Assembly (NCBI RefSeq): GCF_000721605.1
Contig: NZ_JOIZ01000003.1
Coordinates: 1-64,000 of the forward strand
Direction: 5' to 3'
From: Streptomyces sp. NRRL S-37
GTDB lineage: Bacteria; Actinomycetota; Actinomycetes; Streptomycetales; Streptomycetaceae
DNA length: 64,000 nucleotides
Below the pieces are notes generated by a model. That model was not told where the DNA came from. It did not search any database and saw only the letters and a list, made by a program, of their open reading frames with translations. A program made the translations under genes and the position numbers. Positions 1 through 10,240 of this stretch are shown piece by piece (positions within the stretch are counted from its first letter, which is position 1; the number at the start of each line of letters is the position of its first letter).

Positions 1-282
1 GCCCAGTGGTACGGCCGCGAAGTGATCGCGATCGACCGCTGGTTCCCCTCCTCCAGGCTGTGCTCGACCTGCGGCACCTTGCGGGACAAGATGCCGCTGC
101 ACGTCCGCACCTGGACGTGTGACAGCTGTGGGACGATCCATGACCGGGACGTGAACGCGGCGAAGAACATCCTGGCCGTCGGGCTGACGGCGTCTGTCTG
201 TGGAGCCGGTGTAAGACCTCAACGGAGTACTCCGGGCGGGCAGTCGGCGATGAAGCAGAAAACCCCACGGCGCGAGCCGTAG
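1..282 (+). CDS. tnpB: TnpB-type IS200/IS605 accessory protein, C-terminal fragment (cut by window start)
   Basis: The frame is open from base 1, so the gene starts before the window and only about 93 C-terminal codons are visible. The fragment carries the TnpB zinc ribbon (Cys-Ser-Thr-Cys, then Cys-Asp-Ser-Cys about 20 residues later) and, right after it, the HDRDVNAAKNIL block that holds the last RuvC aspartate. TnpB proteins are RNA-guided nucleases that help IS200/IS605 elements persist; they are not the transposase. The stop is followed within a few bases by the hairpin typical of the right end of these elements, which supports the call. Whether the rest of the gene is intact, and whether a tnpA lies beside it, cannot be seen. 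Confidence 0.85.
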   Translation, partial: AQWYGREVIAIDRWFPSSRLCSTCGTLRDKMPLHVRTWTCDSCGTIHDRDVNAAKNILAVGLTASVCGAGVRPQRSTPGGQSAMKQKTPRREP

Positions 283-285
283 GAA

Positions 286-307
286 TCCCCCTCCTTCAGG
301 AGGGGGA
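286..307 (+). mobile_element. Right-end hairpin of the IS200/IS605-type element
   Basis: A 9-bp perfect stem (286-294 with 299-307) encloses a TTCA loop, directly after the tnpB stop, and is followed by GGAAGTCAAC. A subterminal imperfect palindrome just downstream of tnpB is the normal right end of IS200/IS605 elements, recognised as single-stranded DNA by a Y1 transposase. The same region also encodes the 3' end of the omega/reRNA guide in this family. The element boundary is probably near 311-316. Confidence 0.6.
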
Positions 308-461
308 GGAAGTCAACGGGCTCGGGATCACTGTGATCGGCCACGCCGTCAAGCCCACGGGGTGATTCACGCTCGTCACTCACGTGCCGGCACCAGCGCT
401 GTCAGGGCGGGGTGAAGAGACAGCCCCAGGCGACGGGACGAGCGCGAGGAACGGTTCGGCG

Positions 462-1676
462 TCATCCCTCGGTCAGGTGCCGGACGGCCTTGAGCGTCCT
501 TTGTGCTCCGTCTTCGGTCGCCATGTGGTGTGCCGCTGTCGCGGCGGCTCGACTGTGGGACTGCTGCCTCACCGCTTGGTGAAGGGAGGCGGCGAGCCGT
601 TCGGCGGTGAGGGACCGGAACGGGATCGGGTCGGTGGCGGCGCCGAGGGCGGCGAGTCGGCCGGCCCAGAACGGCTGGTCCGCGGTCACCGGGACGGTGA
701 CCGCGGGCACTCCGGCGCGCAACGCGGCGGCCGAGGTGCCGGCCCCGCCGTGGTGGACCACCGCGGCCAGCCGCGGGAACAGCAGGGCGTGCGGTACGTC
801 CCCGACGGTGAGCACGTCGTCCCCGTCGGCGGCGAGTCCGGCGCTGCCGGCCTGGAGGATGCCGCGCAGGCCGGCGCGGCGCAGGGCTCGTACCGCGATC
901 TCGCTCAGCCGTTCCCCGTCGCCGGACGCCATGCTCCCGAAGCCGATGAGGACGGGCCGGGGTCCGGCGGACAGGAAGTCCTCGAGCTCGGCAGGCAGCC
1001 GTTCAGCCGGGTCGTGATGGGGCCACCAGTTGCCTACGACGTCCAGGCCGGGGCGCCAGTCGGAGGGACGTGGTACCAGGGCCGTACTGAAGCCGTGCAG
1101 GACGGGCCAGTCCACCTGCTCCTGGCGCCGGCGCACCTCGGAGGGGGAGGCCGGGGGAAGGGCGAGGCGGTGGCGCAGCTGTGCGACCGCCTGTGCGTAG
1201 ACGCGGTCGGCCATCCGCAGCGCGAAGCGTCCGGTCGCCCGGTTGGCGAGCCGGCCCAGTGAGCGGGTGCCGGTCACGACGGGCGGGAAGTCGCCGGTCG
1301 GTGCGGTGGGCTGGAGGTACACGCCGAGGCTCGGTGTGCCCGTGGCCTCGGTGAGGTGCCAGCCGAGGGGAGCCGTGGTGGTCGACAGCAGGAGCAGGTC
1401 CGTGCCCTTGTCCACCGCGTCGGCGAAGCCCTGGCCCAGTTCGGTGATGAAGGCCGAAGCGGCCCGCATCAAGTCCCGTTTGCCCGTGACATCGCCATGC
1501 CCCCGCGTGTCCGCGGGCAGACTCCGGAACTCCAGCCCCGCCTCGCGTGCGAGGGGTGCGAAGGTGTCGGTGGCGGCGAGGGCGACGTCGTAGCCGGCCC
1601 GGCGCAGTTCGGCGCCCAGGCCCGTGTAGGGCGCGACGTCGCCGCGCGATCCTGCCGAGGCGATCATGATTCTCAT
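462..1676 (-). CDS. GT1/GT28-type glycosyltransferase
   Basis: This 404-residue protein opens with RIMIASAGSRGDVAPYTGLGAELRRAGYDV, the N-terminal half of a GT-B fold enzyme. Near residue 307 it has the donor-binding HHGGAGT block followed by GVPAVTVPVTADQPFWAGRL, the signature of macrolide- and sterol-type UDP-sugar glycosyltransferases. No signal peptide or membrane segment is seen, so it should act in the cytoplasm, perhaps inactivating a small hydrophobic compound or decorating a secondary metabolite. Its ATG overlaps the stop of the upstream MerR gene by 4 bp (ATGA), so the two are translationally coupled and the enzyme is probably induced by that regulator's ligand. The acceptor cannot be deduced. 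Confidence 0.85.
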   Translation of the reverse strand: MRIMIASAGSRGDVAPYTGLGAELRRAGYDVALAATDTFAPLAREAGLEFRSLPADTRGHGDVTGKRDLMRAASAFITELGQGFADAVDKGTDLLLLSTTTAPLGWHLTEATGTPSLGVYLQPTAPTGDFPPVVTGTRSLGRLANRATGRFALRMADRVYAQAVAQLRHRLALPPASPSEVRRRQEQVDWPVLHGFSTALVPRPSDWRPGLDVVGNWWPHHDPAERLPAELEDFLSAGPRPVLIGFGSMASGDGERLSEIAVRALRRAGLRGILQAGSAGLAADGDDVLTVGDVPHALLFPRLAAVVHHGGAGTSAAALRAGVPAVTVPVTADQPFWAGRLAALGAATDPIPFRSLTAERLAASLHQAVRQQSHSRAAATAAHHMATEDGAQRTLKAVRHLTEG

Positions 1677-2290
1677 CGGTTCTCCTCACCATCGGTGCCG
1701 TCACCGGCGCGGCGGGCCGCGTTGGCGTAGACGGCCTTGCGCGTGTAGGCGGCCAGGCCCGGGCGTTGCTGCGAGGGCGGTACGACCAGGGCGAAGGCGC
1801 GCGGGTCGGCGACGAAGTCGTCCGCGATGCGCCGGTGCATGTCGGGCGGGCAGGAGGTGAACCAGCGTGCGCACTTCAGCTCCGCCTCGGTGGCGTAACT
1901 CAGGTCGAAGGCGACCTCACCGAACACCTCGAAGCGTTCCTCGGGAGTCAGGGGCACCCCGGTCTTCTGGACCTCGATGGCCCGTTCCGCCACCTCGGCC
2001 AGCCGCTGCAGCCTGGCGATCTCCTCGTTCAGCTGCCGCTGCCGGGCCCGGAGCCGCTCCAGGGGGTTCACCTGCGGATCCTTGAAGATCGCGGCGATCT
2101 CGGCGAGGGGGAAACCGAGTTCGCGGTAGAAGAGGATCTGCTGGAGACGGACCAGGTCGGCCTCGCTGTAGAGCCGGTATCCGGCGTGGCTGCGGTCACT
2201 GGGCGAGAGCAGTCCCGCCTTGTCGTAGTGATGCAGTGTCCGCACCGTCACGCCGGCGAAGGCCGAGACCTGCCCCACGGAGTAACTCAT
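1673..2290 (-). CDS. MerR-family regulator with shortened TipAS-like ligand domain
   Basis: The ATG at 2290 is chosen because the protein then starts MSYSVGQVSAFAGVTVRTLHHYDKAGLLSPS, the canonical MerR helix-turn-helix, with a purine-rich site just upstream (AAGGGCAGGTGG). After the dimerisation helix comes EERFEVFGE, the start of a TipAS domain, and the end carries CPPDMHRRIADDFVADPRAF and PGLAAYTRKAVYANA, the end of one. Between these the usual ~45-50 residues (the RWG.T.A block and following helices) are absent: the protein has 205 residues against about 250 for TipAL. TipAS domains bind thiopeptides and other drugs, so a changed ligand is likely. It probably autoregulates and controls the coupled glycosyltransferase. 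Confidence 0.85.
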   Translation of the reverse strand: MSYSVGQVSAFAGVTVRTLHHYDKAGLLSPSDRSHAGYRLYSEADLVRLQQILFYRELGFPLAEIAAIFKDPQVNPLERLRARQRQLNEEIARLQRLAEVAERAIEVQKTGVPLTPEERFEVFGEVAFDLSYATEAELKCARWFTSCPPDMHRRIADDFVADPRAFALVVPPSQQRPGLAAYTRKAVYANAARRAGDGTDGEENR

Positions 2291-2547
2291 CCACCTGCCC
2301 TTTCGTCGGCCCACAGCTTCAAGCCTGACGTAGGGGGAGGGTCAACTCGCGTCCGGCCGCGACAGGGTGAGGGCCGCGTTCGCAGGGGTGACCGCGCCGC
2401 GCTCGCGTTCGTCGCGGCCTCGCGCGGTATCGCGCCTCGACGCAGGCGACGGTCGCGGATCTCGCCGCGTCGTACGCGGTGGTCCGGACCGGGCCGCTCG
2501 CGCGCGGTCGTTTCCGGCGGGGTGTCGCAGTCGCGTCCACACCTGGT

Positions 2548-2558
2548 CGAAAGTTTCG
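2548..2558. promoter_or_regulatory. CGAAA-N-TTTCG operator box upstream of xlnC
   Basis: A perfect inverted repeat, CGAAAGTTTCG, lies about 150 bp upstream of the xlnC -35. Boxes of the form CGAAA-N-TTTCG are a recognised feature of Streptomyces xylanase promoters linked to xylan induction and glucose repression. A second perfect copy lies upstream of xlnA (6542-6552). Confidence 0.6.
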
Positions 2559-2685
2559 GAGGGGTGTGGATGTGCTTGCGTTGCACCCCTCTCTTATCTC
2601 ATTCCGTCCCCCATGGCGGTTTGTCTGAGAGGCGGTTTGACCAGGGAAGATATGCTCGCCAAGGCCTCCGCTGGTGAAAGAAGTG

Positions 2686-2714
2686 TTTCCGAAAGGTCGT
2701 CGAAAGTATTGACA
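2686..2714 (+). promoter_or_regulatory. xlnC promoter region with extended -35
   Basis: A -35 TTGACA at 2709-2714 is preceded by CGAAAGTA, giving the 14-mer CGAAAGTATTGACA (2701-2714). Very similar blocks precede the -35 boxes of xlnA, abfB and the GH43 gene. A short inverted repeat TTTCCGAAA sits at 2686-2694. No convincing -10 is seen at 16-18 bp. The leader to the xlnC start would be about 165 nt. The rest of 2315-2685 shows no gene. Confidence 0.45.
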
Positions 2715-2902
2715 GGGTCATGGCGTTCTACGAAAACTGTGGCCACCGGACGACAGGAGGCCGCCGTTCCCCTCGCGTCATGCGACCGGGGAGGGCGGCC
2801 GGTCGTCGCGGCGCGGCGGCGGGTGACCCCCCGCCGTGTTCCATGCAAGGCCGCGGACGGCAGACGTCGCCCGCCCCCCACCAGCCTTCATCGGGAGGAC
2901 GC

Positions 2903-3613
2903 ATGCAGCAGGACCACATTCAGCAGAACCCCGCCCCCTTCAGCGGCTTGAGCCGGCGAGGCTTCCTCGGCGGCGCCGGCACCGTCGCGCTCGCCACCGC
3001 GTCCGGACTGCTGCTGCCCGGCGCCGCCCACGCCGCCACCACCATCACCACCAACCAGACCGGGTACGACGGCATGTACTACTCGTTCTGGACCGACGGC
3101 GGCGGCTCCGTCTCCATGACCCTCAACGGCGGCGGCAGCTACAGCACCCGGTGGACCAACTGCGGCAACTTCGTCGCCGGCAAGGGCTGGAACACCGGCG
3201 GGCGCAGGACGGTCCGCTACACCGGCTGGTTCAACCCGTCGGGCAACGGCTACGGCTGCCTCTACGGCTGGACCTCGAACCCGCTGGTGGAGTACTACAT
3301 CGTCGACAACTGGGGCAGCTACCGGCCCACCGGCGAGCACCGGGGCACCGTCTACAGCGACGGCGGCGTGTACGACATCTACAGGACGACGCGGTACAAC
3401 GCCCCCTCCGTCGAGGGCACCCGCACCTTCAACCAGTACTGGAGCGTCCGCCAGTCGAAGGTGACCAGCGGCTCCGGCACCATCACCACCGGCAACCACT
3501 TCGACGCCTGGGCCCGCGCGGGCATGAACATGGGCCAGTTCAGGTACTACATGATCATGGCCACCGAGGGGTACCAGAGCAGCGGAAGCTCGACCATCAC
3601 GGTCAGCGGCTGA
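2903..3613 (+). CDS. xlnC: Endo-1,4-beta-xylanase, GH11, Tat-secreted
   Basis: The ATG at 2903 follows a strong GGGAGGAC site. The 236-residue protein starts with a twin-arginine signal (SRRGFLGG at residues 17-24, hydrophobic stretch, AHA cleavage near residue 44), so it is exported folded by the Tat pathway. The mature part is a single GH11 beta-jelly-roll domain cleaving internal bonds of xylan. The nucleophile is expected to be Glu130 ([12 protein letters not shown]) and the acid/base Glu222 ([12 protein letters not shown]). There is no carbohydrate-binding module, so it matches S. lividans XlnC in length and layout rather than XlnB. It lies near the GH10 xylanase and GH62 arabinofuranosidase genes and shares promoter boxes with them. 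Confidence 0.96.
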   Translation: MQQDHIQQNPAPFSGLSRRGFLGGAGTVALATASGLLLPGAAHAATTITTNQTGYDGMYYSFWTDGGGSVSMTLNGGGSYSTRWTNCGNFVAGKGWNTGGRRTVRYTGWFNPSGNGYGCLYGWTSNPLVEYYIVDNWGSYRPTGEHRGTVYSDGGVYDIYRTTRYNAPSVEGTRTFNQYWSVRQSKVTSGSGTITTGNHFDAWARAGMNMGQFRYYMIMATEGYQSSGSSTITVSG

Positions 3614-3639
3614 CCTCTGCCCGGCGAACCACCGGCTGC

Positions 3640-3664
3640 GGGCCCCGTCCTCAGGACGGGGCCC
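3640..3664. terminator. Bidirectional terminator after xlnC
   Basis: An 11-bp perfect GC stem (3640-3650 with 3654-3664) with a TCA loop begins 26 nt after the xlnC stop and touches the stop of the convergent membrane-protein gene. It can end transcription from both sides. Confidence 0.75.
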
Positions 3665-4233
3665 TACGCCATGAAGTGGGTCGCGGAACGGGCCCGCTCC
3701 CAGATGCCGGGAATCTGCTCGGAGGGACGCTGCTGCTCGCCGTGGAGGGCGTTGAGCACCACCAGGCAGCCGGTCAGCGCCGGCACCGCCCACTGCGCGA
3801 CGGCCAGTTGGCGCCGCGCCTTGTCGAGGTCGATGGGGTGCTTCTGCGCGTTCTCGACGTCCTCGGGATCGGTCGACGAGGCCAGCTCGACCTTCTTGCC
3901 CAGGGCACGGGCGTAGGCGGTGGCGGCCAGAGCGGCGGCGGTGACAAGGGTCTTGGCCGTGGTGGAGGCGGCCACTCCCTGCTGGGTGGCGACGCGGTGG
4001 GCGTTCGCGACGAGCAGTCCGCCGCCGCCGAACAGATGCGCGCCGATGGCGGCGGCGTTGACCGGAACCCACTTCGCCCATCCCGACGACGAGATCCGGT
4101 CGGCGGCCGCCCCCTGTCCGCCCACGTCCTGAGCCGCACCGTTGAGGCCGACCGCGCCCATCAGCGAGCCGCCGAACCAGGCGGCCAGACCCACATCGTG
4201 CAGGCTGCGGATGAGAGTGTTGCGTTCGGACAT
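3664..4233 (-). CDS. Hypothetical multi-pass membrane protein
   Basis: This 189-residue protein (MSERNTLIRSLHDVGLAAWFGGSLMGAVGLNGAAQ...) has about four hydrophobic segments: near residues 12-32, 52-76, 90-105 and 145-162. The segment between the last two carries an acidic/basic stretch (VELASSTDPEDVENAQKHPIDLDKARRQ) that is probably cytoplasmic. It resembles conserved Streptomyces membrane proteins of unknown role; no catalytic motif is visible. It has no coupled partner: it is convergent with xlnC and upstream lies only the xlnA terminator region. The ATG at 4233 is preceded by AAGGAGCACC, a good ribosome site. Confidence 0.75.
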   Translation of the reverse strand: MSERNTLIRSLHDVGLAAWFGGSLMGAVGLNGAAQDVGGQGAAADRISSSGWAKWVPVNAAAIGAHLFGGGGLLVANAHRVATQQGVAASTTAKTLVTAAALAATAYARALGKKVELASSTDPEDVENAQKHPIDLDKARRQLAVAQWAVPALTGCLVVLNALHGEQQRPSEQIPGIWERARSATHFMA

Positions 4234-4408
4234 GATGGTGCTCCTTCACACAGCGAACCGGGGGCGCACCGACGGAAACGTCGAGCACGCTCCCACTCTC
4301 GCCTCGCCCCGGCCCCACCGCCATCACGGCTGAGCCGGACGGGTGCGGCACGCGGGAGGGAAGAGCGGAGGGCGGCTGCCGGTGATCCGGTGGTTCGGCG
4401 ACGCCGTC

Positions 4409-4444
4409 GCGGCCCGCCCCGGTCCGGGGACCGGGGCGGGCCGC
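4409..4444. terminator. Long GC hairpin, second terminator downstream of xlnA
   Basis: A 17-bp perfect inverted repeat (4409-4425 with 4428-4444) lies about 190 bp past the xlnA stop and upstream of the membrane-protein gene. It probably backs up the nearer hairpin and insulates the next gene. The rest of 4234-4635 shows no gene. Confidence 0.6.
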
Positions 4445-4520
4445 TGTCGACCGGCCGGCGTGATGTACCGTCCGGCGCCCTCGACGTCGTCGCGCGCTCA
4501 CGGACTCCGCCGGACCGCGA

Positions 4521-4547
4521 GGGCCGCCGCCTTCACGGCGGCGGCCC
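4521..4547 (-). terminator. xlnA terminator
   Basis: An 11-bp perfect stem (4521-4531 with 4537-4547) with a TTCAC loop lies 88 bp after the xlnA stop. There is no U-tract, which is normal for high-GC actinobacteria. Confidence 0.65.
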
Positions 4548-4635
4548 GGGACCGTCAAGGATGTCTTCCTGGAGGGGCGGGAGGAGCCGCACCTCAGGCT
4601 GTCATCGATGCGCCTTCCGGCTGTGACGGGTCCCC

Positions 4636-6515
<1,880 letters not shown>

Positions 6516-6541
6516 TGCAAGAAAACTTTCTGTTCGTTGTT

Positions 6542-6552
6542 CGAAACTTTCG
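6542..6552. promoter_or_regulatory. CGAAA-N-TTTCG box upstream of xlnA
   Basis: CGAAACTTTCG is a perfect inverted repeat about 35 bp upstream of the xlnA -35; a related GAAAACTTTC lies at 6521-6530 between them. It pairs with the box at 2548-2558 and fits the conserved element of Streptomyces xylanase promoters. Confidence 0.65.
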
Positions 6553-6740
6553 AAGCCTCGAGAGTTGGGTGCTGAGCCCCCCGGTGTCACCGGTGACGGG
6601 CCGGGTCGAGAGCTCGCGAGGGTGGCGGCGCCCCGGCTTCTGAGGGTGGTGGATCCTGCTGGATCCGCCGATCCGGCCTGACGTGCGACGTCTCGCGGGC
6701 GAGCTTCCCCTAATGTTTCGACACCGGCAGCGATACGTGC

Positions 6741-6776
6741 GAGAGGTATTGACGCCGTTCACCGGCTCCCTATCAT
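6741..6776 (+). promoter_or_regulatory. abfB promoter
   Basis: GAGAGGTATTGACG (6741-6754) contains the -35 TTGACG; TATCAT at 6771-6776 is a good -10 with a 16-bp spacer. The block upstream of the -35 resembles those of xlnC, xlnA and the GH43 gene. The leader to abfB would be about 335 nt. Confidence 0.6.
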
Positions 6777-6799
6777 TCAGGTTGCTCGATCCTTCGACC

Positions 6800-6821
6800 C
6801 ATGTTCGATATGACGAACATG
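6800..6821. promoter_or_regulatory. Operator CATGTTCG-N6-CGAACATG downstream of the abfB promoter
   Basis: Eight-base arms (6800-6807 and 6814-6821) flank ATATGA. Its core differs at a single base from the reverse complement of the site at 63244-63261 in front of the GH43 arabinanase gene. It starts about 24 bp after the -10, so a bound repressor would act as a roadblock. Confidence 0.7.
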
Positions 6822-7021
6822 TCGATGCTTCACTGCGCGGCGGGTGCCTCCGGGGCGTACCGCCCGAACGCGGAACCGCAAGGAGTCGTGTCATGCGCGT
6901 ATGTCATGGTCTTGACAATTTCTTGTCGTCGCCTCTTCGTCCGGGCCGCCCGAAGGCGCCGGGCGTCACCGGTCTTTCGAAAGGCCGTGAAAGGCCGGGA
7001 GGTGCGAACGGTCCGCCGTGA

Positions 7022-8545
<1,524 letters not shown>

Positions 8546-8550
8546 CCTTC

Positions 8551-8608
8551 CCGGTCCACGGCGGGGGAGTGGAGCCCGGGTCCGGGCTCCACCTCCGGCG
8601 TGGACCGG
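8551..8608. terminator. Nested terminator between abfB and the metallo-hydrolase gene
   Basis: An inner 11-bp perfect stem (8569-8579 with 8582-8592) sits inside an outer 10-bp stem (8551-8560 with 8599-8608). It lies between two convergent genes and can serve both. Confidence 0.7.
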
Positions 8609-8623
8609 TGCGGCCGGCCGGGG

Positions 8624-9265
8624 TCACACGGTGATCGCGTCCCCCTCCGGGACGATGGTCAGGGGCACCTCGGTCAGCGCCGCGGGGCTCAGGAAGCGGG
8701 CCGTCGACTCCTGGCCGGTCCGGCTGAGCATGATCTCGTGGATCTGGACGAGACGGCTGGGCCCGACCTCGCGCACGTAGTCCGCCGCCCGGCCGAGATG
8801 GGTCCAGGGGCCGCTGGTGGGCAGCAGCAGCGTGTCGACCGGTGCGGGTGGTGTCTGGTAGGCGTCACCGGGGTGGAAGACCCGGCCGTCGACGAGGTAG
8901 CCGACGTTGGTGACGCGGGGGATGTCGCGGTGGATCGTGGCGTGCAGGTCGCCGGAGACCGCTATGCCGAAGCCGGCGACATCGACACGGTCGCCGGCCT
9001 CGACCGCGGTGACCTGGGCGCGTCGGTCCGGCCAGCGTCCGACCACACCGGCCGGCCCGTAGACCCGCAGGCCGGGGCGGGCGTCCAGGGCCCGGGCGAT
9101 CAGGTCCTCGTCGAAGTGGTCGAAGTGTTCGTGCGTGATCAGGACGGCGTCGGCGGCGGCCACCACCTCCTTCGCGTCAGGGGTGAACGTGCCCGGGTCG
9201 ACGGCGATCCGCCCACCGTCCTTGACCAGCGACACACATGCGTGGGCGTGCTTGATCAGCTTCAC
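8624..9265 (-). CDS. Metallo-beta-lactamase-fold hydrolase (UlaG-like)
   Basis: The GTG at 9265 (VKLIKHAHACVSL) with GGGAG upstream gives 213 residues. The metal motif ITHEHFDHFDEDLI (H-x-H-x-D-H) follows the first sheet, and later ligands are offered by GDLHATIH and FHPGDAY. The sequence starts directly with the 'KHAHACV' strand, as in the short UlaG-like MBL proteins annotated as putative Zn-dependent hydrolases of unknown substrate. No signal peptide is present. It is divergent from the MarR gene; two MarR-type operators lie in the 84-bp gap, so it is the likely target of that repressor. Confidence 0.85.
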   Translation of the reverse strand: MKLIKHAHACVSLVKDGGRIAVDPGTFTPDAKEVVAAADAVLITHEHFDHFDEDLIARALDARPGLRVYGPAGVVGRWPDRRAQVTAVEAGDRVDVAGFGIAVSGDLHATIHRDIPRVTNVGYLVDGRVFHPGDAYQTPPAPVDTLLLPTSGPWTHLGRAADYVREVGPSRLVQIHEIMLSRTGQESTARFLSPAALTEVPLTIVPEGDAITV

Positions 9266-9286
9266 TGCCGGCTCCCGTCGGCTTGA

Positions 9287-9306
9287 TGTACAGGGTTCCC
9301 TGCACA
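9287..9306. promoter_or_regulatory. Operator 1 of the MarR/hydrolase intergenic region
   Basis: TGTACAGGGTTCCCTGCACA is an inverted repeat with one mismatch. Its core ACAGGG-N2-CCCTG is the same as in the perfect site at 9311-9328; the two centres are 23 bp apart, about two helical turns, so two dimers could sit on the same face. Confidence 0.65.
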
Positions 9307-9310
9307 ATAT

Positions 9311-9328
9311 ATACAGGGTGCCCTGTAT
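9311..9328. promoter_or_regulatory. Operator 2 of the MarR/hydrolase intergenic region
   Basis: ATACAGGGTGCCCTGTAT is a perfect inverted repeat (8-bp arms, 2-bp spacer), 21 bp from the marR-type start codon. Size and symmetry fit a MarR dimer site that would repress both divergent genes. Confidence 0.7.
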
Positions 9329-9349
9329 GACCTTGCTAGGCTGGCAGAC

Positions 9350-9847
9350 GTGAACAACGCGACTTCGAACGAACCGGCTCCTCTCTCCGGCGAGTTGGCC
9401 GCCCGCCTCAGGGCGGTCGTCGGCACCCTGGTCCGCAGTGCCCGCACCGCCGACCGCCTCGCGTCCGTCCCGGCGGCGGTGCTCGGCCTCCTCGACACGG
9501 GTGGGCCGATGACCACGGCCGACCTGGCGGCGGCCCGCGGGGTGCGTCACCAGACGATGGCCGCGACCGTCAGGGAACTGACCGACGCCGGCTTCCTGGC
9601 CGTACGCCCTGATCCGGGCGATGCCCGCAGAAAGGTCCTCACGTTGACGGGGGAGGGGAAGGAGGCGCTCGACGCGGACCGCCGTCAGCGCGTCGGCGTC
9701 CTCGCCGACGCGCTGGAGGAAACGCTGGACGAGGAGGACCGGCGCGCCCTGGCGCACGCCCTCGACCTCATCGAGCGGATCAGCGGCAGCATCCGGGACG
9801 GCCGTTCCTTCACCGGCGAGCGCGAGTTCACCACCGGATCATGGTGA
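9350..9847 (+). CDS. MarR-family transcriptional regulator
   Basis: The 165-residue protein starts at GTG 9350. The winged helix-turn-helix is clear: LLDTGGPMTTADLAAARGVRHQTMAATVRELTDAGFLAVRPDPGDARRKVLTLTGEGK, with the family's D-x-R wing and 'VLTLT.GG' strand. Helices on either side form the dimer interface. It is divergent from the metallo-hydrolase gene and has two matching palindromes directly in front of it, so autoregulation and control of the hydrolase are likely. The C-terminal end abuts a 146-bp repeat that is a relic of another regulator gene. The ligand is unknown. Confidence 0.9.
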   Translation: MNNATSNEPAPLSGELAARLRAVVGTLVRSARTADRLASVPAAVLGLLDTGGPMTTADLAAARGVRHQTMAATVRELTDAGFLAVRPDPGDARRKVLTLTGEGKEALDADRRQRVGVLADALEETLDEEDRRALAHALDLIERISGSIRDGRSFTGEREFTTGSW

Positions 9848-9867
9848 CGAGGCCCGGACGGCCCGCG

Positions 9868-10013
9868 CCCGCCCCGCCGTCCGTGTTCTCGTAGGCCGCC
9901 GTCGGCCACCTCCCGCGCACGTGCCACGCCGTACCGCTTCCGACCGGGCTCCGTCGCCACCCGGAGCGAGGCGTACCGTCCACGGAATGTGCGCGTACGC
10001 CGACTCCGCGTAC
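9868..10013 (-). repeat. Copy 1 of a 146-bp dispersed repeat: orphaned WhiJ-type promoter and 5' end
   Basis: This segment matches 15396-15541 at about 86% (roughly 20 mismatches by eye) with no net gaps. In copy 2 it contains the promoter side, the GGGAGG ribosome site, the GTG start and the first ~10 codons ([10 protein letters not shown]) of a WhiJ-type regulator. Here the ribosome site and codons are kept but the start is GCG instead of GTG, and after about ten codons the sequence runs into the marR 3' end. It looks like the remains of a lost paralogue. The gap 10014-10240 before pntA shows no gene. Confidence 0.75.
9995..10013. promoter_or_regulatory. GTACGC-N7-GCGTAC inverted repeat (copy 1)
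   Basis: Arms GTACGC (9995-10000) and GCGTAC (10008-10013) flank CGACTCC. The same structure with TGACTCT in the spacer lies at 15523-15541. Arms and most of the spacer are kept although flanking bases have diverged, which suggests a protein-binding site. Confidence 0.5.
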
Positions 10014-10240
10014 GCGGAGTGCCGTCGGCGCGATCGGCACGGTGCGACGTGCTTCATGCCGCCGCCACGTCGACTGCGGCGGGAAGTGGACCTACCGTAC
10101 TTCCACGGCCGCTGATCGATCGCCGGGTACCGCCGCGGAGTGGGAAGCCGGGGCCCTTCCCGGAACGGGCGGCCGGGGCACTTCGGACCATCGCGTCCTC
10201 GCGGACCACCAGGGCTGACCACGAGACGAAAGAGCCGAGC

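Noticed and set aside
1..310. A larger mobile island starting at the TnpB fragment
   Set aside because: No integrase, attachment repeats or tRNA were seen nearby, so only the IS end itself is supported.
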